Assembly (NCBI GenBank): GCA_009761415.1
Contig: QUOL01000003.1
Coordinates: 1,488,001-1,552,000 of the forward strand
Origin: Sarcomyxa edulis
Lineage: Eukaryota > Basidiomycota > Agaricomycetes > Agaricales > Mycenaceae
Direction: 5' to 3'
Length of the DNA stretch: 64,000 nt
Each line of letters opens with the position of its first letter. Position 1 is the stretch's first letter. Positions 12,445 to 24,435 of this stretch are shown one piece after another. Made by a program: the position numbers and the translations under genes. A model generated the notes under the pieces. That model did not search any database. It was not told the origin of the DNA and saw nothing but the letters and a program-made list of their open reading frames with translations.

Positions 12445-14728
12445 TCATGTTCTTGCCTTCAGCGCCGCGGCATGAGCTTGCTGTATGGGATAAACTGGAC
12501 CGTCTGGATAGACTGCATATCCGTCATTGGGCGTAGCGCCGCTGAAAAGTAACAGGATCAGAGCTTATCAAGCGAGATTCTGAAGCAGGAATCACTTTGT
12601 GAGATATGAGCCCGCTTGCCTGATCGGATTTAATGAGTTACGAGAGCTCTCGAGAGCGGAACAGAACTAAGGCGTACCATATGAGATCACCAGTCAGTCC
12701 AGAACTAATAACAGTCGAGTACCAATTGGTATAAACGGTAGCTGGATGGGTCTATGAGCTTACGAACATGAAGCTGAATATAGCGCCAACGTACGTTGAT
12801 TATCGGTGACTCCAAACTCCTCTAAGATGGCAGGCTTTCCAACGCTGTTTTGGGTAGTGACGTGATCAATGATCCATTGCGCACCCCAGCCTTCGGGGTC
12901 AGACGTTTGACCCCAACTGATCTAGTGGACTCATTGGGTCAATCATAGAGAAGCATATCCGTTGACCTTCACATACTGGATATGACTAGAAGAGAAATGA
13001 GTCAAAAGAAGAATAGTTGGAATTATGGACGAACGTGGAATGTTCCAAAGTCGATCGAAGGAATAGCGAGATTCGCTGCAAAATCAATACCTTCGCCTCC
13101 TCTGGAGATTACATCAATATATTGGATATGGTGGGGTGTCTGCAAAGTTACTCACTGGTACGGATAAGTGGGAGCAGTAGGTTCGTTGTAGAAGCCTTCA
13201 TCGCCGATGGCGACAAGATGGTTCGAATCAATGGACTTGATGAACGCAGACATAGTAGTGGCCCAATTGGTGATTGTTTTGGTGGTGCAAGTACCGCTAG
13301 TCGTGCTATACAGCGTAGATCGATTGAGTGACGAGTTTTGCCAGACCAGAATGATCATACCCTGTGCTTCCTGAACATCTAGGTTCGTTCGCTGAAATTC
13401 GCTATAAACTATAAGGCCACATCATTGATTCTGAGGGAACATACCAAGTTCCCATGCCATGATGGTGGGCTCGTTCAAGTAACGAGTCACGAACGTTTTG
13501 ACATAGTTTTGGTAGGCACTCTGTTTGAGATGAAGTCAAATCGAATCCTCGTGACATGATTGCGATTTGCGTACCATGACCTTGGCATTGGTGTAAAAGA
13601 GATCATGAGGCTGGCCAGAACCGACAAGCTGGTTGACATAGACATCCATCCCTCCGTAGTCAGACCTAGATGGTTGCAGAATCAATTATCGCGATCACAC
13701 AGCCGCTTGACAGGTCTTACCAGTTGTTAGTCCTACATGGATGATGGCGGCGTCAATGGGCAGTCTCACGGCGGATGCATCAAACTGACTCACAAAGCGA
13801 CGATCAGACGCAGTCCATTGGCCTTCGCTGCCGCGACAACGTTGTCTACGGATGCGACGCGTTAGTGTGACCTGCGAGCAAATTGGAACATATCACTCAC
13901 CGAAGTTCGCCAGACCTGTAGACCCTGTGTTGATGGTAGGAACGCCGTTCGACCAGCTTTGGTAATAGTCGCCATTGGGGCTCGTCACTTCGTTGAATCC
14001 CCTGAAAGATGTACAATGGTGAGACCCTCGTTCTTCGATACCTTGTCCTTTCATTACTCTGAAACTCACCATGTTCTCACCACAGTACCTCCAGCTTTCG
14101 CAATGTCAGAGAAAGCGGTGTTCATGTCCGTGGTACTGTAGCTCATCAACCCAACCCAGTAGGAATTGGACCTATCACCGTGATCAGGACGATGTTATCA
14201 ACTCATCTAGAGAAAAAGTTGCTTACCCAACGACAGTAAACTTCGCTCCGTTAAGCGTAAAAGCTGTGCCTGAGGTTTTGACGAAGCCAGTCGAAGCTGG
14301 CGGGGGTGAGACAGTAGTCGTCGGTGGCACTGAAGTGGTCGGGACGGAAGTTGGGGGGACTGAAGTAGTCGGCACCGAACTGGGGGCTGAAGTCGCAGTG
14401 CCAGGCAGACATTGAGAGTAGTCTGCAACAGATTTCAGGAGGAAATTATACGATGGATTTACGCTGGAGTGGCTTACAGGGATTGAGGACCTGACATATG
14501 GTTCCTGCTACACAAGTTGTCTGGCCAGTCCAGTTGATGCCGCCACCTACAGGTCAAAACAGATGAATATTATTAGACTAATGTTGCTTCGGTGAGTACC
14601 CACACTGCGCGTAGATCTAAAGACGGAAGATTAGTTCAACCAGATACTATAGATATACCACTACTACGCACCGGTTGTTGAGCACGAACAGCCGCGACGG
14701 CAGCCAAAGCCGCAAGAATGTATTTCAT
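12445..14728 (-). CDS. Secreted GH5 endo-beta-1,4-mannanase with N-terminal CBM1
   Basis: Secreted hydrolase of hemicellulose mannans. Order: signal peptide MKYILAALAAVAAVRA; a CBM1 cellulose-binding module with the CGG..W.G..C..G..C pattern ending in NPYYSQC; a Thr/Ser/Pro linker with repeated TTSVP units; then a GH5 (subfamily 7-like) catalytic domain. The acid/base Glu is in WELANEPRC (an intron splits it after WEL). The nucleophile Glu is in KPAILEEFGV. SIDSNHLVAIGDEGFYN is a hallmark of fungal mannanases. The C-terminus, YPDGPVYPIQQAHAAALKA, is the normal family end. The gene has at least ten short introns. No truncation is visible. It is presumably induced on plant material, but I see no specific regulatory site. 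Confidence 0.9.
14285..14395. repeat. Imperfect minisatellite encoding the mannanase linker
   Basis: Short imperfect repeats encode the TTSVP-type linker between CBM1 and catalytic domain on the minus strand. Confidence 0.6.
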
Positions 14729-15200
14729 TGCAGAAGTTCCTGTATGAATATCAGTGAGTCAAAGGCCTCCTATGTCCGCCTTATAAGGCGTGACGGGACT
14801 TGGGGAAGGTATCGTGGCTTGATGTTATTCGGTGTATCCTCGCGAAGTGGGTTGTCGAACTGATCATTTACGCGGTATTTTACCGTCGAATAGCGAGACT
14901 CCTGATCAGAACACGTGAGAAGCCGATCCTTCTTCACCGTGAGTTCTGACTTCGAGAACACGGACGTCGCGGGCCCGACAGCGGCCCAGGACTATGCGGT
15001 GAGCTGGCAGGTCCTGAATGGGTTGAAAGGGGAGCTTGCATGCGGTTTTCAGGCAACACTGTGTATCACTCTCCGAGACTGTAAAGGAAACATATGCGGC
15101 TCTAATTTGCATGGTGATCAAAGTCTGGACCAATAGTTGCGTCGAATCCTCGACTCGGGAGTAAAGGCACTCTAGATGGGAGCAATTATAACAGATATTA
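14729..15200. other. Intergenic, mannanase promoter
   Basis: About 470 bases between the mannanase start and the 3' end of the gamma-glutamyltranspeptidase gene. A 73-codon + strand frame (14915-15136) has no recognisable features and is not called. Confidence 0.4.
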
Positions 15201-17680
15201 TCAATAACCGGCAGCAATTCCGTTTTTCCTCGAATCACTAGCAGCTGGTATGATAGTCAGCCCGGGAGACAGCATTCAGTACCTCCATATGACTGACAAC
15301 TCACCAAAGATCTTCCCGTCCTTCTGCACGACCGCTTGAACCACGGAAGCAACACGATTGATATCGGAGACTTGATGAATGACATTAGAACTGAGGTATG
15401 GCGAATGCGAGTGAAACATGCTAGTACCTGTCACATTATGACCACGACCCTTCAACAGCTGAAGTATTTTCCCGGGGTAGACGCTGTCAGCGTCCAGAAC
15501 CATAGGGTACAGCTGATCATGAAGCCTTCCGTACTCGATAGCCTGACTGACGTCCATGCCCCAGTCCAGATTTAACAAGACTTGGAATACCGCGCCGAAT
15601 ATGCGGGAGCCACCGGAAGCGCCGATGGCAAGGTAGAAGGACCCGTCGGGGTGTTCGATTATCGTAGGTGTAGTTGACGATAAGGGGCGTTTACCTGCTT
15701 CGGGATAATTATCTGATGGACGAAACATGAGCTCAAGGCGTCTTAGATAATAAAAAACCTCCACAAACAAGGTGAGGGCCATAGACCAAAGGCGTTCGGT
15801 GTTCCAGGGGTTGAAAAGTCATCCATCTAGGAGTTATAATCAGTACAGCTTTCGAATCATCGAAGTGATGCTGGATTCACTTGGTCATTGAGGATTATAC
15901 CGGTCTCTGGATCTAGAACTTGAGATCCAAACACTAAGTTGACGGTTGAAGTCAACGCGACCGCCATTCCATCTATGTCGACTATAGATGTGTGACTCTG
16001 AAAAGAAATCAGATCGAGAGGTTGCACTTGACAGGAAAATAGCTGACCGTTCCGTGATCAACTTTGATATCAAACTCTGGCTTGTAATACTCTGGAGGAT
16101 GCGTTTTATCCTGGAAGAGAATCAGTTTGGACTCTAGCTAGAATCATGCAAACCTAGTATTACATCGGTGATATTTCCTATGATCAAATCAGCAAATTGC
16201 TTGGTCGATATTTCAGCTATACGCTCTGTGTTGTTGTTGAATTCAGGATCACAAATTTTCGTTCTGTGAAACAGGACTCGCTGAGCTTGCGGTCATCAGG
16301 TTGTGTGGGTCTATCCTTACCGTGCAGCAAATCCAACTGGCGAATGAGTATGTTTCAGCTTTGTTAAACATGAACTTGAATAAATATGACGCACACTTCA
16401 TGGCTTCTACTGCGCGGTGCACATTAACCCCAGTATATCCGGTTTCGACTAAGTCGAAGTTCTCCATAAGATTCAACATGTGTATTAATACTGATGAGAT
16501 CTGCGTTATCAGCGATACTTGTTTAGGCAGGTAACGTTCTGAAATTACTTACCTGCGCCTGATGTGGGAGCGTGAGTAGTATAGATCTTTCTGCCGCGGT
16601 AGGTGCCTTCAAGAGCACGGTCTACCTTCACTTTATAGTTGGCGAGGTCTTCTAGGGTCATAACGCCGCCAGTGCTGTGTATCTTGCGGATTATGGACTG
16701 TGCAATTGGGCCCTAGAAAGAAGTCGTATCTATTGTTTAACAGGTCTCGGAAGGCATCTGACCTTGTATAGGGCATCAGCACCTTCATCGGCTATAGTCT
16801 GCAATGTCCTGGATAAATTCGTTCGTCGGATGGTCTCTCCTTTCTGCAGCAAAGTACCTCGGGGAGCGAAAATATCGCTCCAGTCTGGGTTACCAAGCAT
16901 CAGATCTGAAAACCACTTGGGACAGGTGTTTGAGTCTGCGATGAAGCGCCAGAGGACTGGAGTCTCACTGGTATGCGTCTGGCCAATTCTACATCAACCT
17001 TCCGACTCCTCGCGAGGACGATGCTTGGTTGAACAAGCCTACTCCATGGTAGTTTCCCCCAGCGACGATGTGCTTCTTCAAGACCCCGCAGTTCTCCAGG
17101 TACACCGACAGATAGACCACCGAACCGAGATAACGAAGGATCGTCTCTATACATGGTAGAGTTCGCCAGTGCAGGAGCCATCTCTCGGAAGTCGATGGTA
17201 TACACTTCTGAATTGCCTTCTGGTAGGTTTGGAGGTATACGGATGGTCATAAAACCCCCGCCTCCGATCCCAGAACTGCGCTGACTCATGTGAGGGTCGA
17301 ATGATAGAGAGTATGGATGAGACTCACGAATACATGTTGACTACGCCGATGCATAACGTAGCACTGACCGCTGCATCCACCGCATTTCCGCCTTCTTTCA
17401 AGACATCCACGCCAATATTGGAGCATAGGATGTTCTCTGTAGCGACCGCACCGTGCTTGGCTTCGATCAGATAGGCAGGGTTACGCTCTTCCGAACGGAG
17501 AGCGAAGAGATTATATAAAGGCGCATTATGGAGAAAGAGGATCAAGGCTGCGAAGCATGAGAAGTACAGCAAAGTATCCCTTGTCCGCCGAGTGTTTCGT
17601 CGAGGCGAATGATGCCCGGGTAGCTCGTCGATAACATATGCCGACTTGGTGTCGGATACAAAGGAGGCTTTTATATCCAT
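15201..17680 (-). CDS. Gamma-glutamyltranspeptidase, type II membrane protein
   Basis: Cleaves glutathione and gamma-glutamyl conjugates; made as a proenzyme that self-cleaves before a catalytic Thr. After a short cytosolic N-terminus there is one membrane segment (about residues 36-58, LLYFSCFAALILFLHNAPLY). The large subunit contains EAKHGAVATEN, GGNAVDAAVS, SSGIGGGGFM, IDFREMAP and GVPGELRGLE. The small subunit starts at HGTSHTSIVD, where the Thr after HG is the predicted nucleophile, and goes on through RPLSSTTPTI and ASGGSRIFG. The C-terminus, ASDSRKNGIAAGY, is the normal family end. The coding region is split into about ten exons. The start Met at 17680 is the first in the open frame. 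It probably works in glutathione turnover at the vacuole or cell surface. Confidence 0.92.
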
Positions 17681-17901
17681 TCAATGGCACAAGATGGTCT
17701 ACCCCAAAAGCCCTGAGAATGGATGTAGCGTGAGGAGGACATCCAAGTCCGGCGCCGGGAAGAGATAACGATGACAATCTATTTTTGGATCCCCATGACT
17801 GAGAAATTTCAAAATCAAAATCAAATTCCACGCGACTTCGAATTTCGCACCTCATCTCATACCTTTCGATCGCGTCTTTCGGATATTTCTAGTGCAATTT
17901 G

Positions 17902-20044
17902 ATGGCCCAAAGACGTACCAGAGATGCTTTCGAGGCATTTGGAGAAGATACAGCCTCCAGTTCCTCGTCGATTGGCGTATTTACCATGCAGTAAGTATGC
18001 ACTTTTTCTCATATGTTTTCATCTCCAATTTGACCTCTACAGCTCAAGCGGAATGAATGTATCCCAACTTGCTGCGTCTATGCAAGGTATTTGCTCTTGA
18101 TCTGCATATCTCCACTCCGAAACGACGTGGCAATAGATTCTGTCCGCCCCATGAAGCGTCGCAAGACCAATGGCCTCAACTCGCGCTTCGATCGCATGAT
18201 AGAAACCGTGAATGTGATGCATCATTCACCTACAGAATCTCGTCGTAGAACACGTTCCTCAGGCTCCTCCTCCGCCAGCAGTTACGATCTTCCAAAGACT
18301 CCTCTGGATGCATACGATGGATTGAATAAAGGGCGACTTGGAAAAGGTTTCTCTGTCATCAAGCTAAAGTCATCCCCCACCCATGGCAAAGAATGCTTAT
18401 ACAGGGAGAAGAATTCGAGTTCACCACTGATTGAAAACGATGACTTGCTTGCAAATGTCACAATTTCATATTTCATCGTACTCATTTTCCACTGACACAA
18501 GGCTCGTTTTCAGACGGCACCTAGCACTCGGCCCTCCGAACCATTACCCGCGTGGCTTTCCAGCACATTTGCTACGCTTGATGCTCATAACCCTCTACGT
18601 CTACTCATGCCTCGATACCCTTCAACTGACAATAGTGCACCGTCGAAACAGACCAAGAAACTTCAGCGGACCCATTCTGGGTCACCACTACCAAATCATC
18701 AACCAGTTGTCTCTCAGGAGCTGACTACAGAGGCCGATGAAGCAGTCTTCGCTTTCAACTTGCCTGAAGGACTCGAAGCTCGACCGAGACTTGAACGTTT
18801 GCCAGTCGTATCTCCGAAACATTCACAGGCCCAATACGTCGAGCCAATGCCGCCTTCTATATATGCGCCTGAACAAGTAAACTTCTCGCCCCCAGAGCCA
18901 TTAATATACGAATCTTACTCTCCAGCCAACACAAAATCACCTCCTGGACTGCCCTTCTCTACTCCCGGCCCTGGCGCAGGACTACACATACTTGCTTCGC
19001 CATATTCAGATACTCACCCCTCAAACTCTATGTCTATGTCTGGCCCTTTGACCTATCCTTCTAATCGGTTCATGGAGCCTCCGTCAGTTTCCTTGTCAAG
19101 ACGACCTGTAGCTCCTTCCAGTCCCCTCTACGCCACTTACGATAACTCTGTTCTCGATGATGTCGACTATAACTCTTTCTACGAAGACCCAGTGACCGAC
19201 GACTCTCTGTCTGACCCCTTATTGCACGGCTATATGCGCTCTAATCCTCAACTACAGACGCTCTCGACTCCCGCTTATCACATCCCGCGACCAATATACT
19301 TTGACTCCCCCACCGAAGATCCTTCTGATTCTGATCCTCTACAGCCTGGATTCGAGGCTGGATACGAACTTGACACAAGCGCTCTTGACTTTCAATGGAA
19401 ACCGTTCATCCGAAATGGCAACATCGACTCTGCCGGTCCGAAACTTTCTTCTGAAAGGACGTTATATCTCCCAGAGTCCCATTTGCCTTCTCAGTATCCG
19501 AACGAACCACTGGACAAGATTGAAAGTCCAACTCCTTCAGAAACCCAAAACTATCATGCCTTCTATCCATCCGTGCATGGTATCCAGAGCCGGACGTCGC
19601 CTCAAACTATCTTGCTCTCACCACCAAAATCACTTCCGCCCTCTAGTCCCCCAGATAACGAAAACGAAAACAAACCACAGCATTGTTTCAGTCCTCAATC
19701 AGTCAACCGTCCAGAATCACCTCCTAGGACTCCGGAACGTACAGCACCCCCGCCTACTTTTGCTCCTGCATCTGGAATATTTATCTCACCGCTTGCTGGT
19801 ATAAAGTCTAGCTCCGAATCTGAAACCGCTGCTGAGGAAGAAATAGACACATATCCCGTACGATGTTCTGTCAACGCGTGCTCCCGGTTTCTTCGACTAA
19901 ATGATTCTTCTATAGAAATCCGAGTATGCCCACAATAACCCGCCTACAGATGACGGACTCCCGCCGGACGAATGTAACCACCGTCCTTTCTCTCAAGATT
20001 CCAACGATAGCATCGAATCATGGGCAGACCCAGACGTCTATTGA
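17902..20044 (+). CDS. Disordered Ser/Pro-rich protein of unknown function
   Basis: Exons 17902-17990, 18043-18086, 18137-18456, 18514-19857 and 19916-20044 sum to 1926 nt (641 residues) with all phases matching. The final intron is chosen because it removes an in-frame stop and gives an acidic C-terminus ending SWADPDVY. An N-terminal basic patch, RPMKRRKTN, could be a nuclear localisation signal. Most of the remaining sequence is Ser/Pro/Asp-rich with many SP and TP dipeptides (potential proline-directed phosphorylation sites). No folded domain is recognised. It is head-to-head with the gamma-glutamyltranspeptidase gene over a 220-base divergent promoter. Role unknown; nuclear regulatory function is a guess. 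Confidence 0.75.
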
Positions 20045-20239
20045 TGTACATGGCAGATTATGGTAAATTGTAATAATGCTGGTATCAAGAAAAAACCGGA
20101 CGAATGTAGTACTGGAAGAAGGAAATGTTTACGGAAAAATATATACGTATACGAACAAGACAAGCAAGAAAACGGGAAAGCGCACGAGATATACAGAAAG
20201 CAAGTTGACAAATGCCGCAAAGTGACTAAGACTTAAGAA

Positions 20240-21123
20240 TCACCAACCAACGTCACCTCCACGGAAGGGCTCTATAGTCACGCCTATTTCTCCAGAGACT
20301 TTACGCAACGTGTGGCGCTCCAAGTCGTATACTTCGTAAGAAGCTGCCGCCAACTTCATCGCTCGCATATGATGGGGACGTGAATTTGCTGCGATGGCGT
20401 GTTTTCGGCTTTGCCAAATGCAGGTAGCGAGGTTCATCCCAGTCTGGGGGTTTGGGATCCCATACCAATATAGAATTAACTACCGAGGTGGGAATAATGG
20501 AATGAGCGACGGGAAAGAGCATAAAAAAGAGGGACATGCGAACCCCGCCGTTTTTAACAGCCTCTTCATGAGCGAGCTTGTCAGCTTCGTATAATGCTAA
20601 AAATTGTAAACGTGTGAGTGGTTGAGTAAGGAAAAGACAACGGTGGAAGAAACGTACAACCGCCATCGCTTCCAGCTTTTCGTTTACTGCGAAAGACAAC
20701 ACAGTACCATTCTCGGCTCTCCTCGATGGGAAGGATGAGTTCTGACCAATTGAAGGCCTCGGGGTACGGCGTGTCAGCATAGTCGGATGTCAATGGTTTG
20801 AAGTGATGCAGTGCTTTATGGAGGGATAATGAAGCTGGATCGATGTCTGGAAGACGGGTTTCGGTGATCAATGGAGGGTTTCGTGGCGCCAAGGCCAATG
20901 GAGGAAATTTTGAGGGAAGCGAAGAAAGCAGAGGAGGGAGGTAAAGCACAGGAGAGACAAGTTCAGAGAGACTTTTGGAGTCGAACGATGGTAAGCGATG
21001 AGGATCTCTAGGACCAGGAGAAGAAGAGGGTGCTTGGATATTCAAAGAGAGCGCATTTGCATGTTTTTCTGAAGGATGCGGCGGGTGGGTGAATGTGCTG
21101 GTAGATACGGCCATTGTGGACAT
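20240..21123 (-). CDS. UPF0643 family protein
   Basis: Conserved fungal protein of unknown biochemical role. Three exons, 21123-20661, 20596-20544 and 20479-20240, give 756 nt (251 residues) in consistent phase. The conserved block is strong: REWYCVVFRSKRK, LYEADKLAHEEAV, the core YWYGIPNPQTGMNLATCIWQ and SRKHAIAANSRPHH. The N-terminal 80 residues are Ser/Pro-rich and variable. An open frame read through the second intron exists but loses the conserved YWYGIP core, so the spliced model is preferred. Confidence 0.82.
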
Positions 21124-21828
21124 GGACGAGTCAGAAAAGGTGGCAAAGGTGGAATATGAAGATGAAACGAAATCGGGTTCTTATAAAGCGGGGTTCTCGC
21201 GATGATGTACCCAAGTTTGCAACCTGTCCTTCACGATGGCGACATGGATTGCGCGATCTTGCGACTTCAAAGTTCATACTTCAATGTTGCTCACCTTCCT
21301 ATGTCCTCGGCATAATAATATCTTCAAAGTTTGCATCGTATAGCAAGGATAGACGTATAACAGCTTCTTCGGATAGCTTGTAGTCTGAAGCTAGAAAAAC
21401 AGTGAGACTTCCTGTCAACTAGTAGCTCGAAAATTTTGGAGATCGTCCGGATTGGGCGATTTCTCGTGCATCGGTGGTGTAGCCCCTCCAAGAGACGAAC
21501 ATTGAAGAACACGATTCATACGGCCTTGTCTAGAGGTATTGATCCGAGAGATTGCTGTCCTGGATCCTTGGCTACACCTCGCAGATGTTCGGAGTAAGTC
21601 AGCGCGTGAGTTCGCAGTCTGTCGCAGTATAGATAGGACGTTGGTCAGGTCCCCATATCGTCAAGTTGTCCAGGATAGCCAGGATGGATTGGTTTGAATG
21701 AGCATTTCGTTGATTCTGAGTGAGTGATGGTCGACTCTCGAGATCCAGGGACGTGACTTAGCAGAGGCCCGCAATCCAAACAAGCGACGCCCACGACCTC
21801 GACGACCTTCTAGTCGCTGTTCCCCACG
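21124..21828. other. Divergent intergenic region
   Basis: About 700 bases between the UPF0643 gene and the complex I subunit gene, holding both promoters. No further gene recognised. Confidence 0.45.
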
Positions 21829-22521
21829 ATGGCGACAAAGAAATCTGCCGAATCTACTCTTTATCATCTCAGTCCAAAGGGGTTTTGGAAGAAATTCCGT
21901 GTGTTCATCAGCTAGTTTGAATCGTACAGCTCGAGTCTAATTCCCCTTGCAGGCGATGCGGTAGCGGTTGATCCCCAGATTTCGTCTGGTCTCCCTCTGC
22001 CAGATCTGAATAGGTATCCTCAGCCTGGCTCGAGGCCAGAGAAGTATGCGACACCAGCTACGAAGGGTATGTTAATTGCATTGTTTCCAATTTGGCACTC
22101 GATGTAACTTGCCCTAGCATCCGATCCTGCCCAGAATCCATACTGGAAACGCGATGTCAGACGCGCCTATCCTCAGCTCTCAATTATCACACAGTCCCAG
22201 TTGTCTCAGCTACTTATCGAACACTCCACTAGTCCTGCGTATGTTGTCCATCGCTCGACATTGACGTTCGTCTCGTTGACTTTCTTTGACAGTGTTGCTG
22301 CTCCCACTGAAGCCAAAGCAGAGGGACAAACCCCGGCAGTGATACCAGAACCAGTCGATCTCTCCGTTGCTATCACAAAGATCACCTCGGGACAGAAAGT
22401 ATATACCACCACCAAATTACCCCCGATCATACCTATACCCTACAAGAGATGGGCTCCAACCCTTGCACCGGATGCACCTCACGACGCCCACTCTTATTTC
22501 CCCATGCATCTTTACAAGTAG
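21829..22521 (+). CDS. NADH:ubiquinone oxidoreductase 21 kDa subunit
   Basis: Accessory subunit of mitochondrial respiratory complex I of the fungal 21 kDa (NUXM-like) type. Exons 21829-21898, 21953-22066, 22118-22238 and 22293-22521 total 534 nt (177 residues) with phases matching. The N-terminal family domain reads SPKGFWKKFRDAVAVDP then SSGLPLPDLNRYP, and NPYWKRDVRRAYPQLSII follows. The C-terminus, LAPDAPHDAHSYFPMHLYK, is the expected end. Start chosen as the first ATG before the conserved domain. Confidence 0.85.
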
Positions 22522-22760
22522 ACACGTACTGTGGGGTATACATACGATGTGTTGTGGACATTCCACTTTACAAGTCTAACAGAGAAATTGACTAGCGTTA
22601 CAATGACTCGGTTCTAACTGGTGGATCTTTGCTACATGCTTGCTTTTCGTGGCCCTCGCACTTTTGAATCGCAGAGATATGCAATAAGTACATGAAAGTT
22701 GTGTCACAAAGTGTGAGTTGTAGACTGGCTTGGATTTGGACAACGACAAACATCACCAAA

Positions 22761-24279
22761 ATGAGTTCCAACGTCCCTCCACCATCAGCGGCTGCGGGCT
22801 CGTCTACCGAAGCTCAAGCAGCAGCATTCGCAGACGATCATCGTATCTATTACTCAAAAGAAGATGGCACTTGGAGATTCGAAGACGACGATGGGACAGA
22901 AATGGAGTACGACGCTGCAAAAGGCATATGGGTCCCTCTGGTCCGTGTCATTTCCACAGCATCTCTCTGAATCATGAAATTAACCGTCATTGTATATAGG
23001 TCGACGAAGATCTCTTGAAAAAGCAACAGGCTGCATACTCTGTAGCGGGTGTAGACGAGGAGGTGAGTCGCGTGAAAATAAAATATCAAATTAATTGCCG
23101 CTCACACTTTGCGAACGTAGACACCTGCAGCACCCGTTCTAGCTCGCGAGAATAAAAAGCGAAAAGAGCCTGAAGATTATACATCTGCGACTCCGATATC
23201 AGAAGCCGGACCCTCTATCAAACGCGGACGAACTGACAAAAAGAAGGAAAAGGCGCCAGGAGAACGCAAGTCAAAAAACACGGCGGTGTACGTGACAGGT
23301 CTACCCTTGGACACAGAAGCAGACGAACTGGTAGAACGATTCTCGAAATGTGGTGTCATAGAGGAGGACGACCAAGGCGAGCCAAAAGTGAAGATGTACG
23401 CTAAAGAAGATGGGACGTTCAGTGGAGAAGCTCTGGTGGTATATTTCAAGGAGGACTCCGTTTCGTTGGCTCTGAATATCTTGGACGACGCTGAGCTACG
23501 GTTCGGTGATCCTTCAACTGTCATGACAGTCAAGAAGGCGGATTTTGGACACAAGGCTGCGAGTGGGGAAGCAGGCTCTGTTGTGGACAAGCCACGGAAA
23601 ACGATGGATAAGAAGAAGGCTTCTAGACGGATAGGGAAGATGCAAAAGTACGTCGTCCCCCCTACTTTCTCAGGACCGCGCCGATATGGACCTCACGGCA
23701 GAAAACTATTGGAATGGGATGACGAAGACGGTTTCGGACCCATGATCTTACCCGAAGACTCCGTGAATGCGGTCAACAAGAACAGTCGCGTCGTCGTTCT
23801 CAAATATATGTTCACTCTCAAGGAGCTTGAAGAAGACACTGCGCTACTCCTAGACCTGAAACTCGATGTTCGAGAGGAATGCGAAACTCTTGGAGAAGTC
23901 ACCAACGTGGTTCTTTACGACGTGAGTCAATTTCAAGTTTTCGAACTATCATCGCTGTGTCTGAACCGCGCTCTTTTGTATCTATCTAGAAAGAACCAGA
24001 TGGCGTCATGACCGTCAAATTCCGAGATCCTCTTAGCGCCCAAGCTTGTGTTATCGTGAGTTACTCTTCAAACTCTCTCCTGATTTTTTCTCATCTTGTT
24101 TTGCCCAGAAAATGCATGGGCGATTCTTCGCTGGACGACGGGTCGAAGCGACGTTGTATTCTGGCAAACAAAGATTTAAGCGTAGTGGTACAGGAGATGA
24201 CATCGAAGGCGATGGTGCGGACGCCGAGAAGAAAAGGCTGGATGACTTTGCCCAGTGGCTTCTTACTGAGGGAGATTAG
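22761..24279 (+). CDS. Tat-SF1/CUS2-like splicing factor with two RRMs
   Basis: Predicted to act with U2 snRNP / SF3b during spliceosome assembly. Exons 22761-22940, 23000-23062, 23121-23921, 23990-24055 and 24109-24279 give 1281 nt (426 residues). The N-terminus has an aromatic/acidic segment, IYYSKEDGTWRFEDDDG. A basic linker precedes RRM1, which begins AVYVTGLPLDTEADEL. The second RRM (from RVVVLKYMFTLKEL) looks like a U2AF-homology motif because it ends in GRFFAGRRV, the RxF-type loop that binds tryptophan ligands. An apparent 25-base intron at 23648 is too short, so that stretch is read through. The 3' end is convergent with the lipid kinase gene. Confidence 0.85.
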
Positions 24280-24435
24280 ATGGTGTCTTATTCGATTTTT
24301 TTTTTGCACTACTTATAGGATTTTTTCTGACGCTCGATCCTGCGAGCACACACATGTACATGTAATGTCTGAAAATGTACAATATACAGTGTCCGTTCTC
24401 CTGCTCCGTGTAATATAGGTATAAACTGTGTATTA

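Noticed and set aside
8769..17680. Secondary-metabolite cluster (two methyltransferases, mannanase, gamma-glutamyltranspeptidase)
   Set aside because: No synthase, cyclase, P450 or transporter is present; the neighbours have unrelated housekeeping or secreted roles.
18431..18724. Alternative + strand frame in the disordered-protein gene
   Set aside because: The five-exon model with continuous phase explains the region; this frame is an overlap.
23177..23590. 137-codon minus-strand open frame
   Set aside because: Antisense shadow of the Tat-SF1/CUS2-like gene.
23648..23672. Apparent gtacgt..tctcag intron in the splicing-factor gene
   Set aside because: Only 25 bases, too short to splice, and read-through keeps the frame.
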